NCBI GenBank assembly: GCA_049516155.1
Contig: JBEKTJ010000014.1
Span: 12,211 to 76,210, forward strand
Length of the DNA stretch: 64,000 bases
Direction of reading: 5' to 3'
From: Bog-159 sp049516155
Lineage (GTDB): Bacteria > Acidobacteriota > Terriglobia > Bryobacterales > Bryobacteraceae
The position numbers were made by a program, and so were the translations under genes. The first letter of the stretch is position 1, and each line of letters starts with the position of its first letter. Below the pieces are notes generated by a model. It did no database searches and was not told the DNA's origin. It saw nothing but the letters and a program-made list of their open reading frames with translations. Of this stretch, positions 40,617 through 48,435 are shown one piece after another.

Positions 40617-41381
40617 TTAAACAGGTCCCTTTCGTTTGCCCAAATCCGCTGGATCCGCAAATCTCCGGTCGACGCGCGCCAGCGACAGCAGCGAAACCGA
40701 TTTGGCGCCGGCTCGCTTCAGCGCGCGCGCGCAAGCCCCGGCGGTCGCGCCCGTAGTCATCACGTCGTCCACCAGTAGAATCCGCAGCCCGTTCACTCTG
40801 CGCCGGGCGCGGAAAGCGCCGGCCACATTTTCGCGCCGTTGCGCATTGCTCAACCCCGCCTGCGCCCGTGTCGCGGACCGGCGGCGCAGCACGTTCATCG
40901 CCGGAATGCCCCTCGCCCGCCCGATGGCTTTGCCCAACAACTCCGACTGGTTGAACCCGCGCTGCCAACGCCTGCGCCAGTGCAAAGGCACCGCCGTCAC
41001 CATGTCGAATTGCTTGTCGCGCGGCAGGGCGTCGCCCAGAAGTGCGCCCAACGGCCGGGCCAGCCGCCGGATGCCGCTGTATTTGAAAAGGTGAATCAGT
41101 TTCCGCAGCGTGCCTTCGTAGGCTCCATAACAGAAGGCTTCGTCATAGCCTTGCCGGCCGCTGCGGCACAGCATGCAACGGCCCTCGGAATCCAGCGGAA
41201 AGCTATTCAGGAAGGGCGTCCGGCAATTGAGGCAGAAGAACTCGGCGCACAGCGGCGCGGGATCCTTCAAGCAGTCCGCGCACACCGGCACGCGCGTGAA
41301 GCGGCGCAAAGGCCGTGCACAAACGCGGCACTCGTCGGGGAAGAGCAGCGAAAAAAGGCCGTGCGATACCGCGCCGAAAAT
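40617..41381 (-). CDS. comF: ComF family phosphoribosyltransferase-like protein, start uncertain
   Basis: Homologous to ComF/GntX of DNA uptake. From TTG 41309 the protein has 230 residues with the PRTase motif LRILLVDDVMTTGATAGAC, VPLHWRRRWQRGFNQSELL, and zinc-type pairs CADC, CLNC, CMLC. The same frame continues upstream (GLFSLLFPDECRVCARPL), giving the expected first CxxC, up to a TGA near 41440, but without ATG, GTG or TTG. I give the ATT at 41381-41379 as the nearest candidate. A strong GGGAGGTGA site lies ~55 nt further upstream, so the true start may be lost to an indel or be non-canonical. Confidence 0.8.
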   Translation of the reverse strand: MFGAVSHGLFSLLFPDECRVCARPLRRFTRVPVCADCLKDPAPLCAEFFCLNCRTPFLNSFPLDSEGRCMLCRSGRQGYDEAFCYGAYEGTLRKLIHLFKYSGIRRLARPLGALLGDALPRDKQFDMVTAVPLHWRRRWQRGFNQSELLGKAIGRARGIPAMNVLRRRSATRAQAGLSNAQRRENVAGAFRARRRVNGLRILLVDDVMTTGATAGACARALKRAGAKSVSLLSLARVDRRFADPADLGKRKGPV

Positions 41382-41475
41382 CGGAGGGAAAAATTCGGAG
41401 AGCGATACGGCGCGCCTGCTACTCGAGAAGACTCACCTCCCGGTGAATCTTTATTCTACAACAAACCCGGCAGCC

Positions 41476-41958
41476 CTAGGCCTTGCCGGCCGCATGAATC
41501 TGCTGCGCCAGATAATTATCCAGCCCGATCTCCGCGACGATATGCAGTTGCCCTTCCAGGTAGTCGATGTGGTGCTCTTCATCCAGCAGGATCTGCTTGA
41601 ACAGTTCGCGCGACCCATTGTCGCCGACCTGCGCGGCCACCTTGATGGCTTCATTCAATCGCGGCACGGCATCCAGTTCCAGCGCCAGATCGTTCTCCAA
41701 CTGCGCTTTCACGTCCGGGCCTATCTTGATCGGAAACAGTTCCACCATGTTCGGCATGCCTTCCAGAAAGAGGATACGCTGCATCAGAATATCGGCATGG
41801 TGCATTTCTTCTATGGATTCCTGCCGGTCGAGCGCCGCCAGCCTTTGATATCCCCAGTTTTCGCACATCTTGGCATGCAGGAAATATTGGTTGATGGCGG
41901 TCAACTCCGCTTTCAGCACTTCGTTCAATAGCCGTAGGATCTCTTCATTGCCGCGCAT
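41476..41958 (-). CDS. bfr: Bacterioferritin
   Basis: 160 residues, iron storage 24-mer. Ferroxidase ligands Glu18, Glu51, His54, Glu94, Glu127 and His130 and the heme-ligating Met52 (ESIEEMHHAD) all align with Escherichia coli Bfr, as do AINQYFLHAKM and ILFLEGMPN. Length is normal. No bacterioferritin-associated ferredoxin gene is adjacent. Confidence 0.96.
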   Translation of the reverse strand: MRGNEEILRLLNEVLKAELTAINQYFLHAKMCENWGYQRLAALDRQESIEEMHHADILMQRILFLEGMPNMVELFPIKIGPDVKAQLENDLALELDAVPRLNEAIKVAAQVGDNGSRELFKQILLDEEHHIDYLEGQLHIVAEIGLDNYLAQQIHAAGKA

Positions 41959-42001
41959 GACAGAATTGTAACGTATCTCGCTCCGCCATCACGGCTCAGT
42001 C

Positions 42002-42556
42002 CTACGCCAGGTTCAAAATCTGTCTGACCGTGCCGCTCTCGTTCTGGATCTTGCCCTGCAACATCATCAACGCTTGAATGAGCTGCTCCGGGCGCGGCGG
42101 GCACCCCGGCACGTACACGTCGATCGGAATCACCTGGTTCACTGGGATCAGCGCGTAATTATTAAACACGCCTGTGGAAGTGGCGCAGGCGCCCATGGAA
42201 ATCGCCCACTTCGGTTCGGGCATCTGCTGGTACAGATGTCGAATCACGGGCGCCATCTTGTTCGAGACGCGGCCGGCGATGATGATCAGGTCCGATTGCC
42301 GCGGCGATCCGCGAAACACTTCGGCGCCAAAGCGCGCGATGTCGAACCGCGACGCGCTCATCGACATCATCTCGATGGCGCAGCACGCCAGGCCGAACGA
42401 CATGGGCCAGATGGAATTCTTGCGCGCCCAATTGACGGCCTTGTCCAAGGTGGTCATGACCAGGCCTTCGGAAGCGGCAGCCGCGGCGCCTGCGGCGAAT
42501 TCATTATCCAAGCGCTCGAACAATTCGACGGGACCGCTGGCAAAAGGTGCATCCAT
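42002..42556 (-). CDS. nuoB: NADH-quinone oxidoreductase subunit B (solitary)
   Basis: 184 residues, carrying the N2 iron-sulfur cluster of Complex I. The cluster cysteines are in FGLACCAIEMM (Cys58, Cys59), SMGACATSTG and VPGCPPRPEQ. FDIARFGAEVFRGSPRQSDL is typical. There is no nuoA or nuoC beside it: neighbours are bacterioferritin and a divergent GntR gene, so it is outside the usual nuo operon. Confidence 0.93.
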   Translation of the reverse strand: MDAPFASGPVELFERLDNEFAAGAAAAASEGLVMTTLDKAVNWARKNSIWPMSFGLACCAIEMMSMSASRFDIARFGAEVFRGSPRQSDLIIIAGRVSNKMAPVIRHLYQQMPEPKWAISMGACATSTGVFNNYALIPVNQVIPIDVYVPGCPPRPEQLIQALMMLQGKIQNESGTVRQILNLA

Positions 42557-42654
42557 ACCCTATATTCTATGCTCTTGGAGATACCGATGGCGGTCCAGCG
42601 GTTCAGCTATCCATGGCGATTGGGCCCCGGCGGGCTGCGACCGCTGCGCGCGCC

Positions 42655-42690
42655 TTGACCGTTTACTGTACCATCTGTTATAGTACACCT
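42655..42690 (+). promoter_or_regulatory. GntR promoter with overlapping operator; likely leaderless start
   Basis: -35 TTGACC (42655-42660), 18-nt spacer, -10 TATAGT (42679-42684). The GTG start of the regulator is at 42691, 7 nt after the -10, where transcription is expected to begin, so the mRNA is probably leaderless. An inverted repeat TACTGTA (42664-42670) / TATAGTA (42679-42685), one mismatch, overlaps the -10 and is a likely autorepression site. Confidence 0.7.
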
Positions 42691-43119
42691 GTGATCCCGT
42701 TCCGCCTGTCCTTCCAGCCCGGCGTGGCGCTGTATGAACAGGTGGTTTACGCCGCGCGCAAGGCCGTAATCTCCGGCCAGATGCGCCCCGGCGACGCCTT
42801 CCCCTCCGTACGGGCGCTCAGCACAGCGCTCAAAATCAACCCCAACACCGCGCACAAAGTAATCACACATCTGGTGGGCGAGGGCTTGCTCGAAGTGCGT
42901 CCGGGCACAGGCACCGTGGTGGCGCAACCGGCCCGTTCCACTGCCGCCGAGCGGACGCATTTGCTGGACCACGACCTGGAGCGCCTGGTGGTCGAGGCGC
43001 GCAAATTGGGGTTGAAAATCGACGATGTGGCCAGCGCCCTGGCCGCCCACTGGAGCAGGCTGGAACCCGCCGGAGATCCCGGCCCGAATGAAACATCGAA
43101 GGGAGTTCGCAAAAAATGA
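42691..43119 (+). CDS. GntR family regulator, YtrA type
   Basis: 142 residues from GTG 42691. Winged helix ~10-75 (VALYEQVVYAARKAVISGQM, PSVRALSTALKINPNTAHKV, LEVRPGTGTVV) with only a short helical tail, as in the YtrA subfamily that controls neighbouring ABC transporters. It overlaps the ATPase gene by 4 nt (ATGA). The promoter palindrome suggests it represses its own operon; the inducing signal is unknown, antibiotics or cell-envelope stress being typical of the subfamily. Confidence 0.9.
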   Translation: MIPFRLSFQPGVALYEQVVYAARKAVISGQMRPGDAFPSVRALSTALKINPNTAHKVITHLVGEGLLEVRPGTGTVVAQPARSTAAERTHLLDHDLERLVVEARKLGLKIDDVASALAAHWSRLEPAGDPGPNETSKGVRKK

Positions 43120-44018
43120 CCGATCCGATCCGCATCGCCGGACTTACCAGGAAGTTTGGCCGTACCCCGGTCCTGCGGGGCATCGATCTGGCCGTGCCCC
43201 GTGAAGCCGTCTTCGCCCTCATCGGTCCCAACGGGGCGGGAAAGACCACCACCATCAAGGTCCTGATGAATATCCTGCGCCCTACGTCCGGGTGTGCGGA
43301 GATTGTGGGCATCGATTCGCGGCGCTTGGCAGGCCGCGACTTCACCCGCATCGGCTACGTCTCGGAAAACCAGGAGATGCCCGATTGGATGACGGTGGAC
43401 TACTTCATGCGTTACCTGCGGCCCTTCTATCCGGCCTGGGACGACGGTCTGGCCACGGAGCTGGTGCGCCGCTTCAACCTTCCCGGCGACCGCAAGCTGA
43501 AACACCTCTCGCGCGGCATGCGCATGAAGGCCGCGCTTGCCTCCTCGCTGGCGTACCGGCCCGAGCTGATCGTGCTTGATGAGCCTTTCACCGGCCTGGA
43601 TCCGCTGGCCCGCGACGAGTTCATCGAAGGGCTGCTGGAACGTAGCCAGAACACCACGGTGTTCATTTCCTCGCACGATCTGGCGGATATTGAAACCTTC
43701 GCCAGCCACATCGCCTATCTGGAAAACGGGCGTATCCAGTTCGCCGAGGAATTGGGCGCGCTGGCGGACCGCTTTCGTGAAATCGAAATCACGTTCGACG
43801 CTGCACCACCGCTGCCAGCCGATTGGCCCGCGTACTGGCTGCGGCCGGAATCTTCGGCGGCCGTGATCCGCTTCACCGACAGCCGTTACGACGCCGAGCG
43901 CACAGCCGCCGAAATTCGCACGCGATTCACCGGCGTCCGCGATATCTCCGCCACGCCCATGCCGCTGCGCTCCATCTTCGTAGCGGTGGCCAAATCGGCG
44001 CAAAGCGCGCCGGCCTGA
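43116..44018 (+). CDS. ABC transporter ATP-binding protein
   Basis: 300 residues. Walker A GPNGAGKTTT, signature LSRGMRMK (a variant without the usual Ser-Gly-Gly), Walker B LIVLDEPFTGLD, and the switch His in ISSHDLADIE. The C-terminal ~70 residues form a small extra domain common in YtrB-like ATPases. Serves the two membrane proteins encoded next; overlaps the GntR gene. Confidence 0.94.
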   Translation: MTDPIRIAGLTRKFGRTPVLRGIDLAVPREAVFALIGPNGAGKTTTIKVLMNILRPTSGCAEIVGIDSRRLAGRDFTRIGYVSENQEMPDWMTVDYFMRYLRPFYPAWDDGLATELVRRFNLPGDRKLKHLSRGMRMKAALASSLAYRPELIVLDEPFTGLDPLARDEFIEGLLERSQNTTVFISSHDLADIETFASHIAYLENGRIQFAEELGALADRFREIEITFDAAPPLPADWPAYWLRPESSAAVIRFTDSRYDAERTAAEIRTRFTGVRDISATPMPLRSIFVAVAKSAQSAPA

Positions 44019-44029
44019 AAGGCTCCCAT

Positions 44030-45481
44030 ATGACCCAGACACTTCACATTCTGCGCAAAGACATCCGGCGCCTTCGCTTTGAGTTGTGCGTGACGATGGC
44101 GCTCACCGGCGCATTTGCCTGGTCCGATGCCGCGTTCAATATGCCTGGGCCGCCACAGTTCAGCCGCGCCGCAATGCTGGCGGCATTGAGCGCTTTCTTT
44201 CTGGTGTGTGCCTGGTGGTTTCTGGTTACGCAGTTGATTCACGAGGAGTCTCTCGCGGGCGATCGCCAGTTCTGGGTCACGCGGCCCTATTTGTGGCGGC
44301 ATCTGCTCGCCGCCAAGCTCTTGTTCGTCGTTGCGCTCATCAACATCCCCTTGTTGGCCGCGCAGGTCCTGATTCTTGCGGCCGCCGGTTATCCAGTACT
44401 GGCCGCCTTTCCTCAACTGCTATGGATGCAAATCGCGTTTACCGCCGTCTTCCTCGTTCCGCTTATCGCCCTGGGAACTGTGACCCGGAATCTCGCCCAG
44501 TTTGTGCTGACGCTTCTGTGCGGGCTGATCGCGTGGTACCTGGTTTTATTGCCGCACTTGCTCTTCTTCATATATACCCTCACTCCGTGGCCGAACAAAG
44601 CTGTCAGCGTATGTGTGGCCTGCGCGGGGGCGGCGCTGGTCATTGGGTGGCAATTCTTGCGGCGCTCCACAAAGGCTTCTATCCGCGCCGGATTGTGTAC
44701 GCTGCTGCTGTCGGGCGTGCTGTACTACGGCCTCCCGATGCCGTTCCAAAGAATCCTGCGATCCAGTGTATCCCGCGAGCCCGAGCCGAAGGGCGTTTCC
44801 GTCTACATGCCGCCGGATTCCCAGATCAGTTACAGCCAGAATCCGGGATCCGATCGCCTCCTCATCGGGCTTCCCTTCGCGTACACGGGCCTGCCGTGGC
44901 GGACGGTAGCACGCCCCGAAATGATCGACCTCACGATAGATGCTCCATACACCGCGCGCTGGTCCTCGGGTTGGGAATCCCCTGCATGGGGTGCGCCGGT
45001 CTCGGAAACTTCGCATGCGCCCGATCTTGCTGTTCCGCCAGTGTTTTTTCTGAGCTTTCACGGTGCGACGGTAAGCATGCACGGTTCGATGCTCTTAAGC
45101 GTGCGCCGGCAAATCATTGTGCCCCTTCCTCCCGGCCGGGCCACGCGCATTCCGGGCGGGGGGTTCTGTGAAGTGTCCCCAGGCGAAAACCAATCGGAGA
45201 TCTTCTGCAGTTCGCCTTTTCGGCCGCCCTACGACGTGCCTTCCGGCGCAGACACGGACATCGACCACGGCAGCGCTGGCATAGAGAGGCATAGCTCACT
45301 GCAGCTCTTATCGTTGTGGGAGTCGCCCTTCCCCGACTTGGCGCTGAGCCCAGTGTTCATAGGACGCGCCTCGTCTCCCATCGGCGCCGAAGTCACCCTC
45401 ATTAGAGAGTATTCCGGCGCTTGGATCAAGCGCGATTTCGCCAGCAGCGTCCGCATGCCGCGCATGCCGGGGGTGCGCTGA
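44030..45481 (+). CDS. ABC transporter membrane protein with extracytoplasmic domain (paralogue 1)
   Basis: 483 residues from ATG 44030. The N-terminal ~290 residues hold about seven membrane helices, starting LHILRKDIRRLRFELC and including ESLAGDRQFWVTRPYLWRHLLAAKLLF. The C-terminal ~190 residues are soluble and beta-rich. It is a paralogue of the next gene (same start pattern, same GDRQFW-TRPY motif), so the transporter may be a heterodimer. Substrate unknown. Confidence 0.8.
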   Translation: MTQTLHILRKDIRRLRFELCVTMALTGAFAWSDAAFNMPGPPQFSRAAMLAALSAFFLVCAWWFLVTQLIHEESLAGDRQFWVTRPYLWRHLLAAKLLFVVALINIPLLAAQVLILAAAGYPVLAAFPQLLWMQIAFTAVFLVPLIALGTVTRNLAQFVLTLLCGLIAWYLVLLPHLLFFIYTLTPWPNKAVSVCVACAGAALVIGWQFLRRSTKASIRAGLCTLLLSGVLYYGLPMPFQRILRSSVSREPEPKGVSVYMPPDSQISYSQNPGSDRLLIGLPFAYTGLPWRTVARPEMIDLTIDAPYTARWSSGWESPAWGAPVSETSHAPDLAVPPVFFLSFHGATVSMHGSMLLSVRRQIIVPLPPGRATRIPGGGFCEVSPGENQSEIFCSSPFRPPYDVPSGADTDIDHGSAGIERHSSLQLLSLWESPFPDLALSPVFIGRASSPIGAEVTLIREYSGAWIKRDFASSVRMPRMPGVR

Positions 45482-45484
45482 GCG

Positions 45485-46939
45485 ATGCGACAAGCCTTGC
45501 ATATCTTCCGCAAAGATGCCCGGCGATTCGCGTACCAGATCTGCGCGCTGGTGGTCCTCACATTCGTGTGGGCCTGGATGAACATCGCCCAAAATCGTGG
45601 GGATATACCCCTCAACCGCTACGGCGCATTTGCCGGCATGGTTCTGATTATCGGCTGGTGGTATCTGGTGTCGCTGCTGGTCCATCAAGAGCCGCTCACC
45701 GGCGATCGCCAGTTCTGGATCACGCGGCCTTATTCGCGCCGGAGTTTGGTGGCCGCCAAGTCGCTATTTGTTCTGGCATTCTTCAATGTGCCGCTGTTGT
45801 TGGCCGGATTCCTTATCCTGGGCGCCAGCGGTTATCGGCCGCTCGCGTATCTGCCTAATTTCCTTTGGATGCAGCTCACGTTCACAGCGGCGGTGCTGGC
45901 GTTGCCCGCCGCCCTCGCGGCGCTCACCCGCACGCTGGTGCAGTTTGTACTCACCGTTCTGGGCCTGATCGTCGGACTCATGCTTCTGGCCGCATTTAAC
46001 AGCGCGGGTGCACCTGGGATCTACCAGTCCAGCGGGCTTGCCTGGGCGACCGGAGTTCTTCTGGTGCTGTCGTGTGCGGCGCCAAGCCTGGCCGTATGGG
46101 TCGTGCAGCTTCGTACACGAAATCGGCTGGTCTCCGCGGGCGCCGGCATCGCGCTGGCTGTTCTGATGCTGTCCACGGACAATGGCTTGAGCCTGGAACT
46201 GGGAACCACCGTTCAATCGCGCATGTTTCCTCAGAACCGCGCCGCATCGCTGTCCGGCGTCGTCACCGCGGGAGCTGTTCACCCGGATCCGAAACATCCC
46301 GCCGTGAACGGCGTAACGCTGGCCGTGCCCCTGCGGGTGGTCCATGTTCCGCCAGGCGAGACCGCCGCGCCGGAGATGGTCGAGCTGACCATCGAGACGC
46401 CGGCGGGCGGCCGTTGGTCATCCGGCTGGATTCCGGCCGCCTCCACGGAGCCGGACGTTTTCCAAGTGGACCCATCTCCGGATGGCAGCTTCACCTGGAA
46501 ACAGCGCGTAGTCGTGGATCGCGCCTTTTGGGAGCGTGCGCGAACCGGCCCGGTGGTCATTCGCGGAACTGTCTACACGATGCTGTTCGGCCGCCGCAGC
46601 GTTCGGTTGCAAGATGAAGGCGTGACGCGAGTTCCCGGCGACGGCCAGTGTTCATTGTCGCTTCGAAACGTTCGGGCGATCGACTGTCTCGCTCCGTTCC
46701 ACATGCCATTTTCCAAAGTTGACGGTCCCCCGGCGCCGGAACCGGCGGGGATCCTGCCACCCATGCGTCTGCTGTCTATCTGGGATTCGCCGCTTCCAGC
46801 CGATTTTGGCATGAACCCGCTGTCCGCCGGCCCTTACTCTCAGCCGGCTAGCGAACCGGAGATCTTCTTTTCGCACTATGAGCCGCGGGCCTATATCCGC
46901 CGTTCAATCTCAGCCGCGAACATGCCTCCGGCGCCGTAA
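45485..46939 (+). CDS. ABC transporter membrane protein with extracytoplasmic domain (paralogue 2)
   Basis: 484 residues. Same layout as its upstream neighbour: LHIFRKDARRFAYQIC, EPLTGDRQFWITRPYSRRSLVAAKSLF, about seven helices, then a ~200-residue soluble C-terminal domain (EMVELTIETPAGGRWSSGW versus EMIDLTIDAPYTARWSSGW in paralogue 1). Clear tandem duplication followed by divergence. Last gene of the GntR operon. Confidence 0.8.
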   Translation: MRQALHIFRKDARRFAYQICALVVLTFVWAWMNIAQNRGDIPLNRYGAFAGMVLIIGWWYLVSLLVHQEPLTGDRQFWITRPYSRRSLVAAKSLFVLAFFNVPLLLAGFLILGASGYRPLAYLPNFLWMQLTFTAAVLALPAALAALTRTLVQFVLTVLGLIVGLMLLAAFNSAGAPGIYQSSGLAWATGVLLVLSCAAPSLAVWVVQLRTRNRLVSAGAGIALAVLMLSTDNGLSLELGTTVQSRMFPQNRAASLSGVVTAGAVHPDPKHPAVNGVTLAVPLRVVHVPPGETAAPEMVELTIETPAGGRWSSGWIPAASTEPDVFQVDPSPDGSFTWKQRVVVDRAFWERARTGPVVIRGTVYTMLFGRRSVRLQDEGVTRVPGDGQCSLSLRNVRAIDCLAPFHMPFSKVDGPPAPEPAGILPPMRLLSIWDSPLPADFGMNPLSAGPYSQPASEPEIFFSHYEPRAYIRRSISAANMPPAP

Positions 46940-46983
46940 GTGTACTAAGCGAAACCTCGCGAGTCGGCATTGTTCGTCTCAGT

Positions 46984-47013
46984 TCGTCACCGGGTTGTAA
47001 ACCAGTCTATAAT
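46984..47013 (+). promoter_or_regulatory. Putative bactofilin promoter
   Basis: A perfect TATAAT -10 at 47008-47013; the best -35 is weak (TCGTCA, 46984-46989, 18-nt spacer). It lies 64 nt before the bactofilin start, which has a GGGGGG-type ribosome site (47063-47068). Confidence 0.45.
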
Positions 47014-47076
47014 GGACGAAGTTAAAGCAGGCAACATCATGATCGCACTCATACTCCAGAAAGGGGGGCCGCCGTC

Positions 47077-47667
47077 GTGAGCGTTTGGAATAAGCAGCGC
47101 CGGGAGGAAGAACCTGCCGGGCCCTTGAATACGAATACCATCAGGCCGACGCCATCCGCGCCGCCTATGGAAACCAGGAAGGAGACTACAACTTTGTCCA
47201 GCATGTCCAGTATGCCCACAGGGAGGATGGAGCCGGAGACGTCGCGCGGCGGATCGGCCACCATCGGAAAGGCCGTGAAAATCAACGGCCAGATTTACAG
47301 CCGCGAAGATCTGTACGTGGATGGCGATGTGGAGGGCACCATCGAACTGATGGATCACAAGCTCACCATAGGTCCCAACGGCAAAGTCCATGCCGGAGTG
47401 AAGGCCCGCGAGGTAGTGGCCTTGGGGGTCATTCAAGGCAACGTGGAAGCCAGCGAACGCATCGAGATCCGCAAGGATGCCAAACTGGTGGGCGATATCA
47501 AGACGGCCCGCATCATCATCGAGGATGGGGCGTATTTCAAGGGCAGCATCGATATCGTGAAGCCCGAGCCGAAAGCGGCTCCCAGCCAGCCGCGCCCGCA
47601 ACCCGTGCAGGTTCCCGCGCCTACGGCTGTCGCGGCTGCGGCGGGTGCGGCGGACGCCAAGCGTTAG
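47077..47667 (+). CDS. Bactofilin family cytoskeletal protein
   Basis: 196 residues from GTG 47077. The central ~60-160 region is the right-handed beta-helix of bactofilins: IGKAVKINGQIYSREDLYVD, GDVEGTIELMDHKLTIGPNG, VVALGVIQGNVEASERIEI, GDIKTARIIIEDGAYFKGSI. Flanking tails are disordered and Pro-rich, as usual. Forms polymers that organise cell shape or envelope enzymes. Followed after 15 nt by a methyltransferase-like gene. Confidence 0.93.
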   Translation: MSVWNKQRREEEPAGPLNTNTIRPTPSAPPMETRKETTTLSSMSSMPTGRMEPETSRGGSATIGKAVKINGQIYSREDLYVDGDVEGTIELMDHKLTIGPNGKVHAGVKAREVVALGVIQGNVEASERIEIRKDAKLVGDIKTARIIIEDGAYFKGSIDIVKPEPKAAPSQPRPQPVQVPAPTAVAAAAGAADAKR

Positions 47668-47682
47668 CCAACCGGCGGGTAT

Positions 47683-48387
47683 GTGGGGTTGTTGAGCGAT
47701 CGGCTGAAGAGCTTTCTGCGCGGCCCTCGCTCGTCCGCGGAGGCGGCTCCGCTGGCCAATGGGGGCGGTGCGCCTCGCTCCGCCCCGAAGCCGGGCCGGG
47801 GAGAAGTGCTGGAGACGCGCCAAAGCCGCGGCCTGGATCAGTTTTTCGGCTCGTTCCGCGATCAGACCGGACTGTCGATTCTGGATCTGGGCGGCGCCCG
47901 CCAGGAAAACATCAACTTCATCACCAACCTCGGACACAAGTTCTACTCCGAAGATTTCCTGCGCATTTTCCAGGAGACCTTCGGAGAGGATCTCGCGGAC
48001 CAATCGAATTCCGGGCGAATCGATTACTTCCTGCGGCAGAGCCTGGAATATCCGGACGAACACTTCGACGGCGTATTAGCCTGGGACGCTCTGGAATACA
48101 TGGAGCCGGCGCTCTTGCTGGCCACCGCCGACCGTTTGTGGCGCGTCATGAAGCCCAAGGGCTACCTGCTGGCGATTTTTCATTCCGCTGAGCGTAAGCA
48201 GACGGTGCCGTGTTGCGGCTTTCGTATTCAGGACGCGCGCACGCTGCACGTGAGCCGATACGGGGAGCGCGCCGCTTCGCAGCAATTGTTCAATAACCGG
48301 AGCTTGGAGAAGCTGTTTCAGCGCTTCGAGTCGGTGAAGTTTTTTCTGGCGCGCGATAGTCTGCGCGAAGTGATTGTACGAAAATAA
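47683..48387 (+). CDS. SAM-dependent methyltransferase-like protein
   Basis: 234 residues from GTG 47683. A disordered N-terminus (~1-45) precedes a class I methyltransferase core: ILDLGGARQENINFITNLG (motif I, with GGARQE instead of the usual GxGxG), EYPDEHFDGVLAWDALEYM, LWRVMKPKGYLLAIFHS. The altered glycine loop leaves activity uncertain. Substrate unknown; co-transcription with the bactofilin is likely from spacing. Confidence 0.75.
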   Translation: MGLLSDRLKSFLRGPRSSAEAAPLANGGGAPRSAPKPGRGEVLETRQSRGLDQFFGSFRDQTGLSILDLGGARQENINFITNLGHKFYSEDFLRIFQETFGEDLADQSNSGRIDYFLRQSLEYPDEHFDGVLAWDALEYMEPALLLATADRLWRVMKPKGYLLAIFHSAERKQTVPCCGFRIQDARTLHVSRYGERAASQQLFNNRSLEKLFQRFESVKFFLARDSLREVIVRK

Positions 48388-48435
48388 GCGGCGGGAAGGT
48401 TTGAGAAATCTAAAGTTGTAGTTTAGAATACTCAT

